Positions 26,367 to 32,357 of a stretch of 64,000 nucleotides of DNA are shown piece after piece. Both the position numbers and the translations under genes were made by a program. Source of the stretch: Marinimicrobium locisalis. Lineage in GTDB: Bacteria; Pseudomonadota; Gammaproteobacteria; Pseudomonadales; Cellvibrionaceae. The stretch's first letter is position 1; every line of letters begins with the position of its first letter. The DNA is taken from contig NZ_JBDLLG010000013.1 of assembly GCF_039822625.1 (NCBI RefSeq), positions 1 to 64,000 on the forward strand, in the 5' to 3' direction. Below the pieces are notes generated by a model that made no database searches, was not told where the DNA came from, and saw only the letters and a program-made list of their open reading frames with translations.

Positions 26367-26460
26367 GGTAGGTGGCGCTTCGCTCCGATGCGTCGAACCG
26401 AACTACCCTACACGGGCGTGACGTGGTGTAGGGTAGGTAAGGCGTTAGCCGCCACCTACC
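26367..26460. repeat. REP-like inverted pair between cysD and cysNC
   Basis: The left end GGTAGGTGGCGCTTCGCT and right arm GTAGGGTAGGTAAGGCGTTAG...CACCTACC (26428-26460) form an imperfect long palindrome. As it lies inside a likely operon, it could tune the cysD to cysNC ratio by stabilising the upstream part of the message. Confidence 0.75.
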
Positions 26461-26497
26461 AAAAAAATCGCAACACTCGCACCATTACAAATGGTGA

Positions 26498-27397
26498 CTA
26501 AAAATAACCCTCTTGCTTCTTCTTCTCCATAGAAGCCGAAGAATCATGGTCAATCACCCGCCCCTGGCGCTCCGAGGTGTTGGTTAACAACATCTCTTGA
26601 ATAATTTGCGGCAAGGTATCGGCTTCGGACTCCACCGCGCCCGTCAACGGGTAACAGCCCAACGTTCGGAAGCGCACCTTCTTCATCATCGGCACCTCAC
26701 CCGCATTTAGGGGCATGCGATCGTCGTCCACCATAATCAAGGTGCCGTCGCGCTCCACCACCGGCCGTTCGGCCGAATAATACAAAGGCACAATGGGAAT
26801 CTGTTCCAAATGGATGTACTGCCAAATATCCAGCTCCGTCCAGTTGGACAGCGGGAACACCCGGATGGACTCTTTGGGGTGCTTGCGCGCGTTGTACAGC
26901 TTCCAGATTTCCGGGCGCTGGCTCTTTGGGTCCCAGCGGTGCTGGGCCGTGCGGAAGGAGAAAATACGCTCTTTCGCTCGAGACTTCTCCTCATCCCGCC
27001 GGGCCCCACCGAAGGCAGCATCAAAGCCGTACTTATCCAGCGCCTGCTTTAGGGCTTCCGTTTTCATAATGTCGGTATGGATGGCCGAGCCGTGGGTAAA
27101 AGGGTTAATGCCTTGAGCACGGCCTTCTTCATTCACGTGCACCAGCAGCTTCATGCCGGTTTTCTCCGCCATTTCATTGCGGAACTTATACATCGCCTGG
27201 AACTTCCAGGTGGTATCCACATGCAGCAAAGGGAAGGGTGGGACGGACGGTGAGAACGCCTTCATCGCCAAGTGCAGCATTACCGCGCTGTCCTTGCCGA
27301 CGGAGTACAGCATCACCGGATTCTCCGTCTCCGCGACCACTTCACGCATAATTTGAATGCTCTCGGCTTCCAGCCGTTGAAGGTGTGTGAGTGCCAT
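26498..27397 (-). CDS. cysD: Sulfate adenylyltransferase subunit 2
   Basis: This catalytic subunit of ATP sulfurylase makes APS from sulfate and ATP. It has 299 residues from ATG 27397 with an excellent site AAGAGGA, against 302 in E. coli. It starts ALTHLQRLEAESIQIMREVVAE; the PP-loop motif is LYSVGKDSAVMLHLA. FGGARRDEEKSRAKERIFS, a long C-terminal domain and the KKKQEGYF end are typical. The reading frame stays open upstream into a transposase-like ORF without a stop, so a fused product is possible, but the strong start site favours separate synthesis. Confidence 0.95.
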   Translation of the reverse strand: MALTHLQRLEAESIQIMREVVAETENPVMLYSVGKDSAVMLHLAMKAFSPSVPPFPLLHVDTTWKFQAMYKFRNEMAEKTGMKLLVHVNEEGRAQGINPFTHGSAIHTDIMKTEALKQALDKYGFDAAFGGARRDEEKSRAKERIFSFRTAQHRWDPKSQRPEIWKLYNARKHPKESIRVFPLSNWTELDIWQYIHLEQIPIVPLYYSAERPVVERDGTLIMVDDDRMPLNAGEVPMMKKVRFRTLGCYPLTGAVESEADTLPQIIQEMLLTNTSERQGRVIDHDSSASMEKKKQEGYF

Positions 27398-28270
27398 AGG
27401 ATTCCTCTTGAAAGTAGAAGCGGGCTCATTCGCAGCCCGGTGGGAGGTAAAAGGTAAAGGGTCAGAGTCACCACTCTGCCAATGTGGCGTGGTAACCAGT
27501 GTCACAGGGCGCTCGCCGTTGAGCCACGGAGCCAGCGCCTTATGGTTGTTAAGAGTGGGACTTTTGAAGACCAGAACGCTGCGGGGGAAAAGGGCAGCCA
27601 GCTGCTCGAGAAAAACCGCGATATCGTCCGCCCGGAAGGGCTCGTTTTGAGTGGCCCAAAACAACCGGCCGCGGCCGTCCTGGGCATAGATCTGATATCC
27701 GCTCCAGGTCCGGCCCTCCTGCTCTCCGGAAAAGGTTCGAGTGCTTCCCGAAAGCAGCGTCCGTCTGCCAGCGTCAATGCCTTGGTGTTGCAGTAGTGCC
27801 GTAAGTTCAGCTCGGGTCGGCGCATCAGAGACCGTCAGCCCCCAGCGCTCAAGGTACCGGGCCACACTCCGCCCGCTGACCGAAACGCCCTGGCTTCGCA
27901 GCCGCTCCTCAACCCGCCCCAGCGACCAAAGCCGCTCTTCTCGCGCGCTCGCGGAATGCGCGGAATGCGTAGGGTAGGTAAGGGACGAAGTCCCGCCACC
28001 TACCACCCCAGTTTGACTTGATCCCCCAGAGCTCGGTCGCTTGCCTTCTCGGCTCCGCTCAACCTTAGTCCCCCTGGGCGCCCCTCTCGGCCGATTCTCC
28101 ACGGCGGCCCAGCCGCCGCCCAAAAACTTCTTATAAGCATCGGAAATGGTGGGGCGGGTCAAACCCGTGATGTCACTGATTTCTTTAAGCGTTTTTTTCT
28201 CCAGACGCAGGCGAACCGCTTCTTTGCGAAGCTCGTTGATTCGTTCTGCCGTCAATCGCTTTCCAGTCAT
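27398..28270 (-). CDS. Transposase-derived (IS630-like) DNA-binding ORF, in frame with cysD
   Basis: From ATG 28270 this frame codes about 291 residues and runs into cysD with no stop. Residues 1-60 form a helix-turn-helix (ERINELRKEAVRLRLEKKT...ISDITGLTRPTISDAYK). A second winged-helix-like part (VEERLRSQGVSVSGRSVARYLERWG) and an RNase H-like tail (YQIYAQDGRGRLFW, ADDIAVFLEQLAALFP) follow, the order seen in IS630/Tc1-type transposases. The expected catalytic Asp pattern (..DN..H..) is replaced by KSPTLNNHKALAPW, so it is probably inactive as a transposase. A REP unit is inserted in frame between the DNA-binding parts. It may be a domesticated regulator of cysD; that is inference. Confidence 0.6.
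27969..28004. repeat. Single REP-like unit inside a coding frame
   Basis: GTAGGGTAGGTAAGGGACG...CACCTACC is one arm of the REP family and folds by itself (GGTAGG/CCTACC outside, GGGAC/GTCCC inside). It keeps the frame of the IS630-like ORF, where it encodes GGGTSSLTYPTH in a linker. Confidence 0.8.
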
Positions 28271-28373
28271 CAGCTGCCTTCGTTGCCTGAGATGCCGTGA
28301 TCCTACCGTGACCAGAAGCGAATGTAAAACATTTGTTGTCTAGGTTTGTGAGCGGGTTCTCACAGCCCTTCTG

Positions 28374-28419
28374 TGTGACGTGGGTCACAAAAAGGGTTCA
28401 ATGTAGTCAATCTCCTACA
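28374..28419 (+). promoter_or_regulatory. Control region of sRNA copy 1: CRP-like site and GacA-type box
   Basis: TGTGA-CGTGGG-TCACA (28374-28389) matches the CRP/Vfr consensus in both halves. TGTAGTCAATCTCCTACA (28402-28419) is an 18-bp palindrome matching 9 of 12 defined bases of the GacA/UvrY box TGTAAG-N6-CTTACA. The two start points are 28 bp apart, as in the other three copies. The conserved TCGTCTATTCAG (28437-28448) and GAGAATG (28463-28469) downstream are the likely promoter. A further palindrome, TGTGAG-N6-CTCACA, lies at 28347-28364. Confidence 0.75.
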
Positions 28420-28471
28420 AACGGGAGTGAGAATTTCGTCTATTCAGGCGACGGGCCAGGCGAGAGAATGT

Positions 28472-28722
28472 GAATCACAGGGACGGGAAAGGAAACACCC
28501 CTTGCCAGGACAGGCACACGGAACCCAAAGGCAGGAAGCCACCAGGAAGAGCGTTGGCACGAGGCCACAGGAGGAAAGCTCAGGGTAGGGGAGCCGCCAG
28601 GACGGCCGCAGTGGATGGACCCAACTCATCGTATCACCGGCTCAGGAAGAGCCGCGTGTCGGCCACCCCAGGCCGAGACCGGAGCTATCAGGGGCCAGCC
28701 GAGAGGCTGGCCCCTGTTCTTT
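28472..28722 (+). ncRNA. CsrB/RsmZ-like regulatory RNA, copy 1
   Basis: The proposed RNA of about 250 nt has 13 GGA triplets, many in the CAGGA context that CsrA/RsmA binds. At least four sit in hairpin loops: TGCC-AGGACA-GGCA (28503-28516), GGC-AGGAA-GCC (28530-28540), GCC-AGGAC-GGC (28596-28606) and CGGCTC-AGGAA-GAGCCG (28638-28654). It ends in an 11-bp terminator stem around GAGA (28690-28715) and GTTCTTT. Such RNAs sequester CsrA and relieve its translational control. The 5' end is estimated from the conserved GAGAATG -10-like element. Indels between copies break any ORF here, so coding is unlikely. Confidence 0.75.
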
Positions 28723-28764
28723 ATGGCTCAGCAGGCCGGTTGCTCAATAATAACGCTTCTTGGC

Positions 28765-29530
28765 TTACAGGTGTTTGAAAACCTCTTCTACCGACCCGGC
28801 CTCCAAGACTTGGTCGCTCCAATTTTCAATGTCCTGCACCGAGGCATTGCCCACCCGTTTGCGAACTGCCTCGTCAAGTGGGCCAAAGCGTTTCTCCAAA
28901 AAACGAATAAGCAGGGCGGCGGCCTTTTGCTGGCGCCCTTGTGCTAAACCTTGAGCACGACCCTGCTCAAGACCTTTTTCAAGGCCTTGCTCAAGACCTT
29001 TCTCAAGGACTTCTTTACGGCCAGCCTCTAGCCCTTCCCGCTTCCATTGCTCCGTCCAGTCAGCCAGTTTTTCAGACAACATGGCATCTACCTCGTTTAA
29101 GTTGTGAAGCTCCGGTATCGCTTCGTCTCTAAATCTTACTCTCAACAACCGGTTTAGCCAAATAGCCACCGAGCGCTGCATGGAGCGATAGTCCGGGCGG
29201 TTCATGCCGGATAATGTCCTGATACAGCAGCCCCATATAAGTCATAATTCGGCAGGCCATGAAATAGTCGGTGGAGGTCTGAAACTCAATCAGCAGATAC
29301 AGGTACAGCCAACTGTTCCCCATCTGTACCCGCCAGATACTATCATCATGGCGCTCGCGCAAATCATCCGTTGCAAAGCTGGCCTTGAAAGGCTCCAGGG
29401 TTTGGAAGTCAATCTCACGAATCCACTCCGGCTTCACGAACCCTTCGAGTAGGTCCTGAACGATTCTGGGGTTGCTGAACAGCAACTTGTAGCCGCTATC
29501 GAACGGGGCGGAATTCTTATTGTTCGGCAT
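28765..29530 (-). pseudogene. Degraded Rpn/PD-(D/E)XK nuclease gene, copy A
   Basis: The 5' part from ATG 29530 (MPNNKNSAPFDSGYKLLFSN...) keeps the nuclease start and the EFQTSTDYFMACRIMTYMG core. After DIIRHEP the frame is lost. The rest is readable in another frame as DYRSMQRSVAIWLNRL, a Gly/Glu/Gln-rich EKGLEQGLEKGLEQG linker and a C-terminal region to EEVFKHL. About 60 or more residues expected between the two pieces are missing. Intact relatives promote recA-independent recombination. A near-perfect LexA box lies in front. It stands between sRNA copies 1 and 2, on the opposite strand. Confidence 0.75.
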
Positions 29531-29545
29531 AATGGCTCCTGATAA

Positions 29546-29561
29546 CTGTATATATAAACAG
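29546..29561 (-). promoter_or_regulatory. LexA (SOS) box before Rpn copy A
   Basis: CTGT-ATATATAA-ACAG, within AACTGTATATATAAACAGTA, differs from the E. coli SOS consensus at only two places. It sits 16 bp upstream of the Rpn ATG, so the gene would have been damage-inducible. Confidence 0.75.
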
Positions 29562-29677
29562 TATTTCAAGAGCATGGCTCTGTCAACGTTGTAGCGGCCA
29601 CTCGTCACTCCCCTCACCAAAGAGGTCCGGGGGTTACCAAACAAAAAGCGTGCTCTTCAGAGAGCGGTTCTCTGTTT

Positions 29678-29723
29678 TGTGATCTCCGTCACACGGTTGC
29701 GGTCATGTAGTCAATCTCCTACA
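29678..29723 (+). promoter_or_regulatory. Control region of sRNA copy 2: CRP-like site and GacA-type box
   Basis: TGTGA-TCTCCG-TCACA (29678-29693) is a full CRP consensus match. The same 18-bp box as copy 1 lies at 29706-29723. The 12 bases between the two sites differ from copy 1, yet the 28-bp phasing is identical. Upstream, AGAGAGCGGTTCTCT resembles the extra palindrome of copy 1. Confidence 0.75.
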
Positions 29724-29775
29724 AACGGGAGTGAGAATTTCGTCTATTCAGGCGACGGGCCAGGCGAGAGAATGT

Positions 29776-30026
29776 GAATCACAGGGACGGGAAAGGAAAC
29801 ACCCCTTGCCAGGACAGGCACACGGAACCCAAAGGCAGGAAGCCACCAGGAAGAGCGTTGGCACGAGGCCACAGGAGGAAAGCTCAGGGTAGGGGAGCCG
29901 CCAGGACGGCCGCAGTGGATGGACCCAACTCATCGTATCACCGGCTCAGGAAGAGCCGCGTGTCGGCCACCCCAGGCCGAGACCGGAGCTATCAGGGGCC
30001 AGCCGAGAGGCTGGCCCCTGTTCTTT
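29776..30026 (+). ncRNA. CsrB/RsmZ-like regulatory RNA, copy 2 (identical to copy 1)
   Basis: Identical base for base to copy 1 from the GacA-type box through the terminator (offset 1304), a stretch of about 320 bp. It has the same 13 GGA motifs, hairpin loops and terminator (stem 29994-30019). Identity implies recent duplication or gene conversion. About 34 bp after the terminator (GGGCTCGCTTTTCCCTC to CGAATAG) are shared with copy 3 but not copy 1. Confidence 0.75.
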
Positions 30027-30181
30027 ATGGGCTCGCTTTTCCCTCCCCCGCGTCGAATAGCTGGACCAGCAAACCACTGAATAATGTTGGAGGGGGTTAG
30101 GCCGCTCTCCCCAACCCCTCCTTTAACCCGTAAACTATCCCTCTAGCATTATCACCACCATTAGGAAAAAACGGCGACACA

Positions 30182-30577
30182 ATGGCGACCACCCAAGAAG
30201 TGATAAGCTTGGCCCGCGCTCGTAATGACATTGCGGCCCTTTGGCTCTATGGCTCTCGCGCCCGGGAAAGCCACCACGCTCAAAGCGACTTTGACTTCGC
30301 CGTCGGGTTTACCGACTGGCTTGAGGACCCACTGGAGCGGCGGCTTCGCCCAGAAATGCTGGCGGAAGATTGGCGCGAAGCCTGTGGCCTGGCCGAAGGC
30401 CAACTGAGTGTGGTGGACATTGCTATCGCGCCAATCCCTTTGGGTATAGCTATTCTTTCAGACGGTAAGCTACTACTGGATCAGCACCCTCAAATCCGTT
30501 TGGGGCTGGAGTCCCGCATACTATCCCGCTGGGAGTTGGACTATGAATATCACCGCAAACACTTTGGAGCCTTATGA
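30182..30577 (+). CDS. mntA: MntA-type nucleotidyltransferase antitoxin
   Basis: This 131-residue minimal nucleotidyltransferase of the MNT/HEPN (type VII) toxin-antitoxin class carries the active-site motif LYGSRARESHHAQSDFDFAV near residues 22-41, with two Asp for metal binding. A third acidic position follows in LSVVDIAIAP. In studied pairs MntA adds AMP to a tyrosine of the HEPN toxin and thereby silences it. Its stop overlaps the toxin start by four bases. It follows sRNA copy 2 by about 155 bp and would need its own promoter, since that RNA ends in a strong terminator. Confidence 0.88.
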   Translation: MATTQEVISLARARNDIAALWLYGSRARESHHAQSDFDFAVGFTDWLEDPLERRLRPEMLAEDWREACGLAEGQLSVVDIAIAPIPLGIAILSDGKLLLDQHPQIRLGLESRILSRWELDYEYHRKHFGAL

Positions 30578-30993
30578 CGCTGGCCAACGACGCTTATGTG
30601 ACCGCTCAGAAAGAGCACCTGTTGGAGTGCGAACAGGATCTTGACGAGCTCAAAGCCCTCCTGCAGCAGCGACCCTGGAGCCGTCTTGAACGGGCTGCCG
30701 CAGAGCGAACACTCCAAGTGCTGATTGAGAGTTGCCTCGGTGTTGCCAAGCATTGGGCTAAAAAAATCACCTCCCGCGTGTCCCCAGAGCCCCGAAAAGC
30801 GATAGAGGTGCTGCAGGAACGGGGAGAAATTGATCACTCCATTCCCTGGAGAAAAGTGATCGGCCTTAGAAACGTTCTGGTTCACGACTACCTGGATACC
30901 GATGTTGAGGTGCTAGAGTCCTTAATTCGAAACGAGCACTACCGTCCTCTGCTGGCGTTCGCCCACAAAGGGCTCCAGGCATTGGCAACATAA
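30574..30993 (+). CDS. hepT: HEPN-domain toxin (HepT type)
   Basis: The 139-residue all-helical protein has the HEPN RNase motif RX4HXY intact as RNVLVHDY near residue 103. The Tyr is the one AMPylated by MntA in studied pairs. The surrounding helices (LIESCLGVAKHWAKK, VEVLESLIRNEHYRPLLAFAHK) fit HepT/DUF86. The start overlaps the mntA stop (ATGA), so the pair is co-translated. Both genes look intact and the module is probably functional. Confidence 0.88.
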   Translation: MTLANDAYVTAQKEHLLECEQDLDELKALLQQRPWSRLERAAAERTLQVLIESCLGVAKHWAKKITSRVSPEPRKAIEVLQERGEIDHSIPWRKVIGLRNVLVHDYLDTDVEVLESLIRNEHYRPLLAFAHKGLQALAT

Positions 30994-31007
30994 TTCTGAG
31001 GCGGTTT

Positions 31008-31053
31008 TGAGATACAGGTCACAAAATGACTCCCTTGTAGTCAATCTCCTACA
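31008..31053 (+). promoter_or_regulatory. Control region of sRNA copy 3: CRP-like site and GacA-type box
   Basis: TGAGA-TACAGG-TCACA (31008-31023) is a CRP-like site with one change in the left half. The unchanged 18-bp GacA-type palindrome lies at 31036-31053. Spacing between the two starts is again 28 bp although the intervening bases are different. Confidence 0.7.
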
Positions 31054-31105
31054 AGCCAAAGTGAGAATTTCGTCTATTCAGACGACGTCCTAGGCGAGAG
31101 AATGT

Positions 31106-31356
31106 GAATCACAGGGACGGGAAAGGAAACACCCCTTGCCAGGCAGGCACACGGAACCCAAAGGCAGGAAGCCACCAGGAAGAGCGTTGGCACGAGGCCA
31201 CAGGAGGAAAGCTCAGGGTAGGGGGAGTCGGCCAGGACGGCCGCAGTGGATGGATCCAACTCATCGTATCACCGGCTCAGGAAGAGCCGCGTGTCGGCCA
31301 CCCAGGCCGAGACCGGAGCTATCAGGGGCCAGCCGAGAGGCTGGCCCCCGTTCTTT
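31106..31356 (+). ncRNA. CsrB/RsmZ-like regulatory RNA, copy 3
   Basis: Very similar to copies 1 and 2, with a few substitutions and single-base indels. One deletion turns the loop AGGACA into AGGCA and removes one GGA. Others lie at 31222-31232 (AGGGGGAGTCGG) and in the last internal hairpin. The terminator stem GGGGCCAGCC-GAGA-GGCTGGCCCC (31325-31348) is kept. The promoter-proximal spacer between GACGACG and GCGAGAG differs (TCCTAG for GGCCAG), while TCGTCTATTCAG and GAGAATG are unchanged. Confidence 0.72.
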
Positions 31357-31458
31357 ATGGGCTCGCTTTTCCCTCTCCTCGCATCGAATAGCGCGTTGCG
31401 CTTGGCGCTTCGCGCTCGTATCATCCTATAAAGGCATGTGGAGATACGAGAGCGCACT

Positions 31459-31758
31459 ATGAGGCTGACCCCACACCAACGCACCGTTATAAGGCAGACA
31501 TCAGAGAAGGTCTTTGGCCCTGGGGTCGAGGTCTACCTATTCGGGTCGAGGCTGGATGATTCACGTAGAGGGGGCGATATCGACTTGTTGATAATCCCCC
31601 AAGAAGCCGTCCCTCGGCCTGCGCTGAGTGCCGCTCGTTGTGCTTCACAGCTGGAGAGGCGGCTTGATGGCCGGCATGTTGATGTTGTCATCCAATCGCC
31701 TGAGCTGCAATCCAAACCGATACACCAAATAGCACGACAGACTGGGCAGAGAGTCTGA
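31459..31758 (+). CDS. Second MNT-type nucleotidyltransferase (antitoxin)
   Basis: This 99-residue protein from ATG 31459 has the active-site motif YLFGSRLDDSRRGGDIDLLI and a further Asp in GRHVDVVIQSP. It ends SKPIHQIARQTGQRV, as complete proteins of this group do. It belongs to a different subgroup from the MntA at 30182. Its HEPN partner just downstream is truncated, so it may now be an orphan antitoxin. Confidence 0.8.
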   Translation: MRLTPHQRTVIRQTSEKVFGPGVEVYLFGSRLDDSRRGGDIDLLIIPQEAVPRPALSAARCASQLERRLDGRHVDVVIQSPELQSKPIHQIARQTGQRV

Positions 31759-31759
31759 T

Positions 31760-31984
31760 GATAACCTCGATAAGGCTGAGCGTTTCGGTTGGCTCGACTC
31801 GGCTGACGAGTGGGTGGCTCACCGGAAGATTAGAAATCAGATGATCCATGAGTACATTGAAGACCCTGCTGTTCTTGCCGACGCGCTGGACACGGCCAGG
31901 CTCTGGGTCGAGTCAATGGTCAACGTTGCTGAAAGGCTTTCGCTGGAGGTAAAGAAGCGCACTCGAGGGGATGAGTGTCCCTAA
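31760..31984 (+). pseudogene. Truncated HEPN toxin remnant
   Basis: The frame reads DNLDKAERFGWLDSADEWVAHRKIRNQMIHEYIED and runs on to TAA at 31982-31984. This is the C-terminal half of a HEPN protein, still with RX4HXY as RNQMIHEY. The frame opens only at about 31733, and no start codon precedes it, so the N-terminal half is missing. It follows the nucleotidyltransferase gene directly and was once its partner toxin. Confidence 0.7.
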
Positions 31985-31986
31985 GT

Positions 31987-32032
31987 TGTGGCATCCATCA
32001 CATTTTTCCGCACCTATAGTCAATCTCCTACA
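31987..32032 (+). promoter_or_regulatory. Control region of sRNA copy 4: CRP-like site and GacA-type box
   Basis: TGTGG-CATCCA-TCACA (31987-32002) is a CRP-like site with one change. TATAGTCAATCTCCTACA (32015-32032) is the GacA-type box with one change in its left end. Their spacing is 28 bp as in the other copies. Confidence 0.65.
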
Positions 32033-32084
32033 AACCGGAGTGCGTATATCGTCTATTCAGACGACGCCTACAGCGAGAGAATGT

Positions 32085-32342
32085 GAATCACAGGGACGGG
32101 AAAGGAAACACCCCTTGCCAGGACAGGCACACGGAACTCAAGGCAGGACGCCACCAGGAAGAGCGTTGGCAGGAGGCCACAGTAAGGAAGGCTCCGAGCA
32201 GGGAAAGAGGCCAGGTAATTAAAAAGGAAGTGGACTGACCCTCCCGCAGTACCACAAGCTCAGGACGAGCAACGCGCGGTCCGCCACGTCAGGCCAAGAC
32301 CGTCACCACCAGGGGCCAGCCGAAAGGCTGGCCCCTGTTCTT
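32085..32342 (+). ncRNA. CsrB/RsmZ-like regulatory RNA, copy 4 (most divergent)
   Basis: The 5' half stays close to the other copies while the 3' half has many changes. The AGGA loops are retained: GGC-AGGAC-GCC (about 32142-32152) and GCTC-AGGAC-GAGC (32258-32270). New GGA sites appear in GGCAGGAGGCC and AAAGGAAGTGGA. The terminator keeps its stem with a GAAA loop (32311-32335) and GTTCTTG. Change around fixed AGGA loops is the pattern expected of a CsrA-titrating RNA under selection. The next gene starts about 16 bases after the terminator. Confidence 0.72.
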
Positions 32343-32357
32343 GTGGGCAAGGGTCTT

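Noticed and set aside
28470..31462. Open frames inside the sRNA repeats (for example 28470-28778, 29774-30100, 31104-31391 plus strand; 28444-28629 minus strand)
   Set aside because: They look conserved only because the DNA is repeated. Single-base indels in copy 3 and changes in copy 4 break the frames, while the AGGA loops and terminators persist, which fits RNA genes and not protein genes.
28374..32342. Integron cassette array
   Set aside because: The repeated units have promoters and terminators and are about 350 bp long with no attC-type core sites, and no integrase gene is present.
28374..32342. CRISPR array or retron
   Set aside because: Repeats are far too long and irregularly spaced for CRISPR, and no cas or reverse transcriptase gene is in the window.
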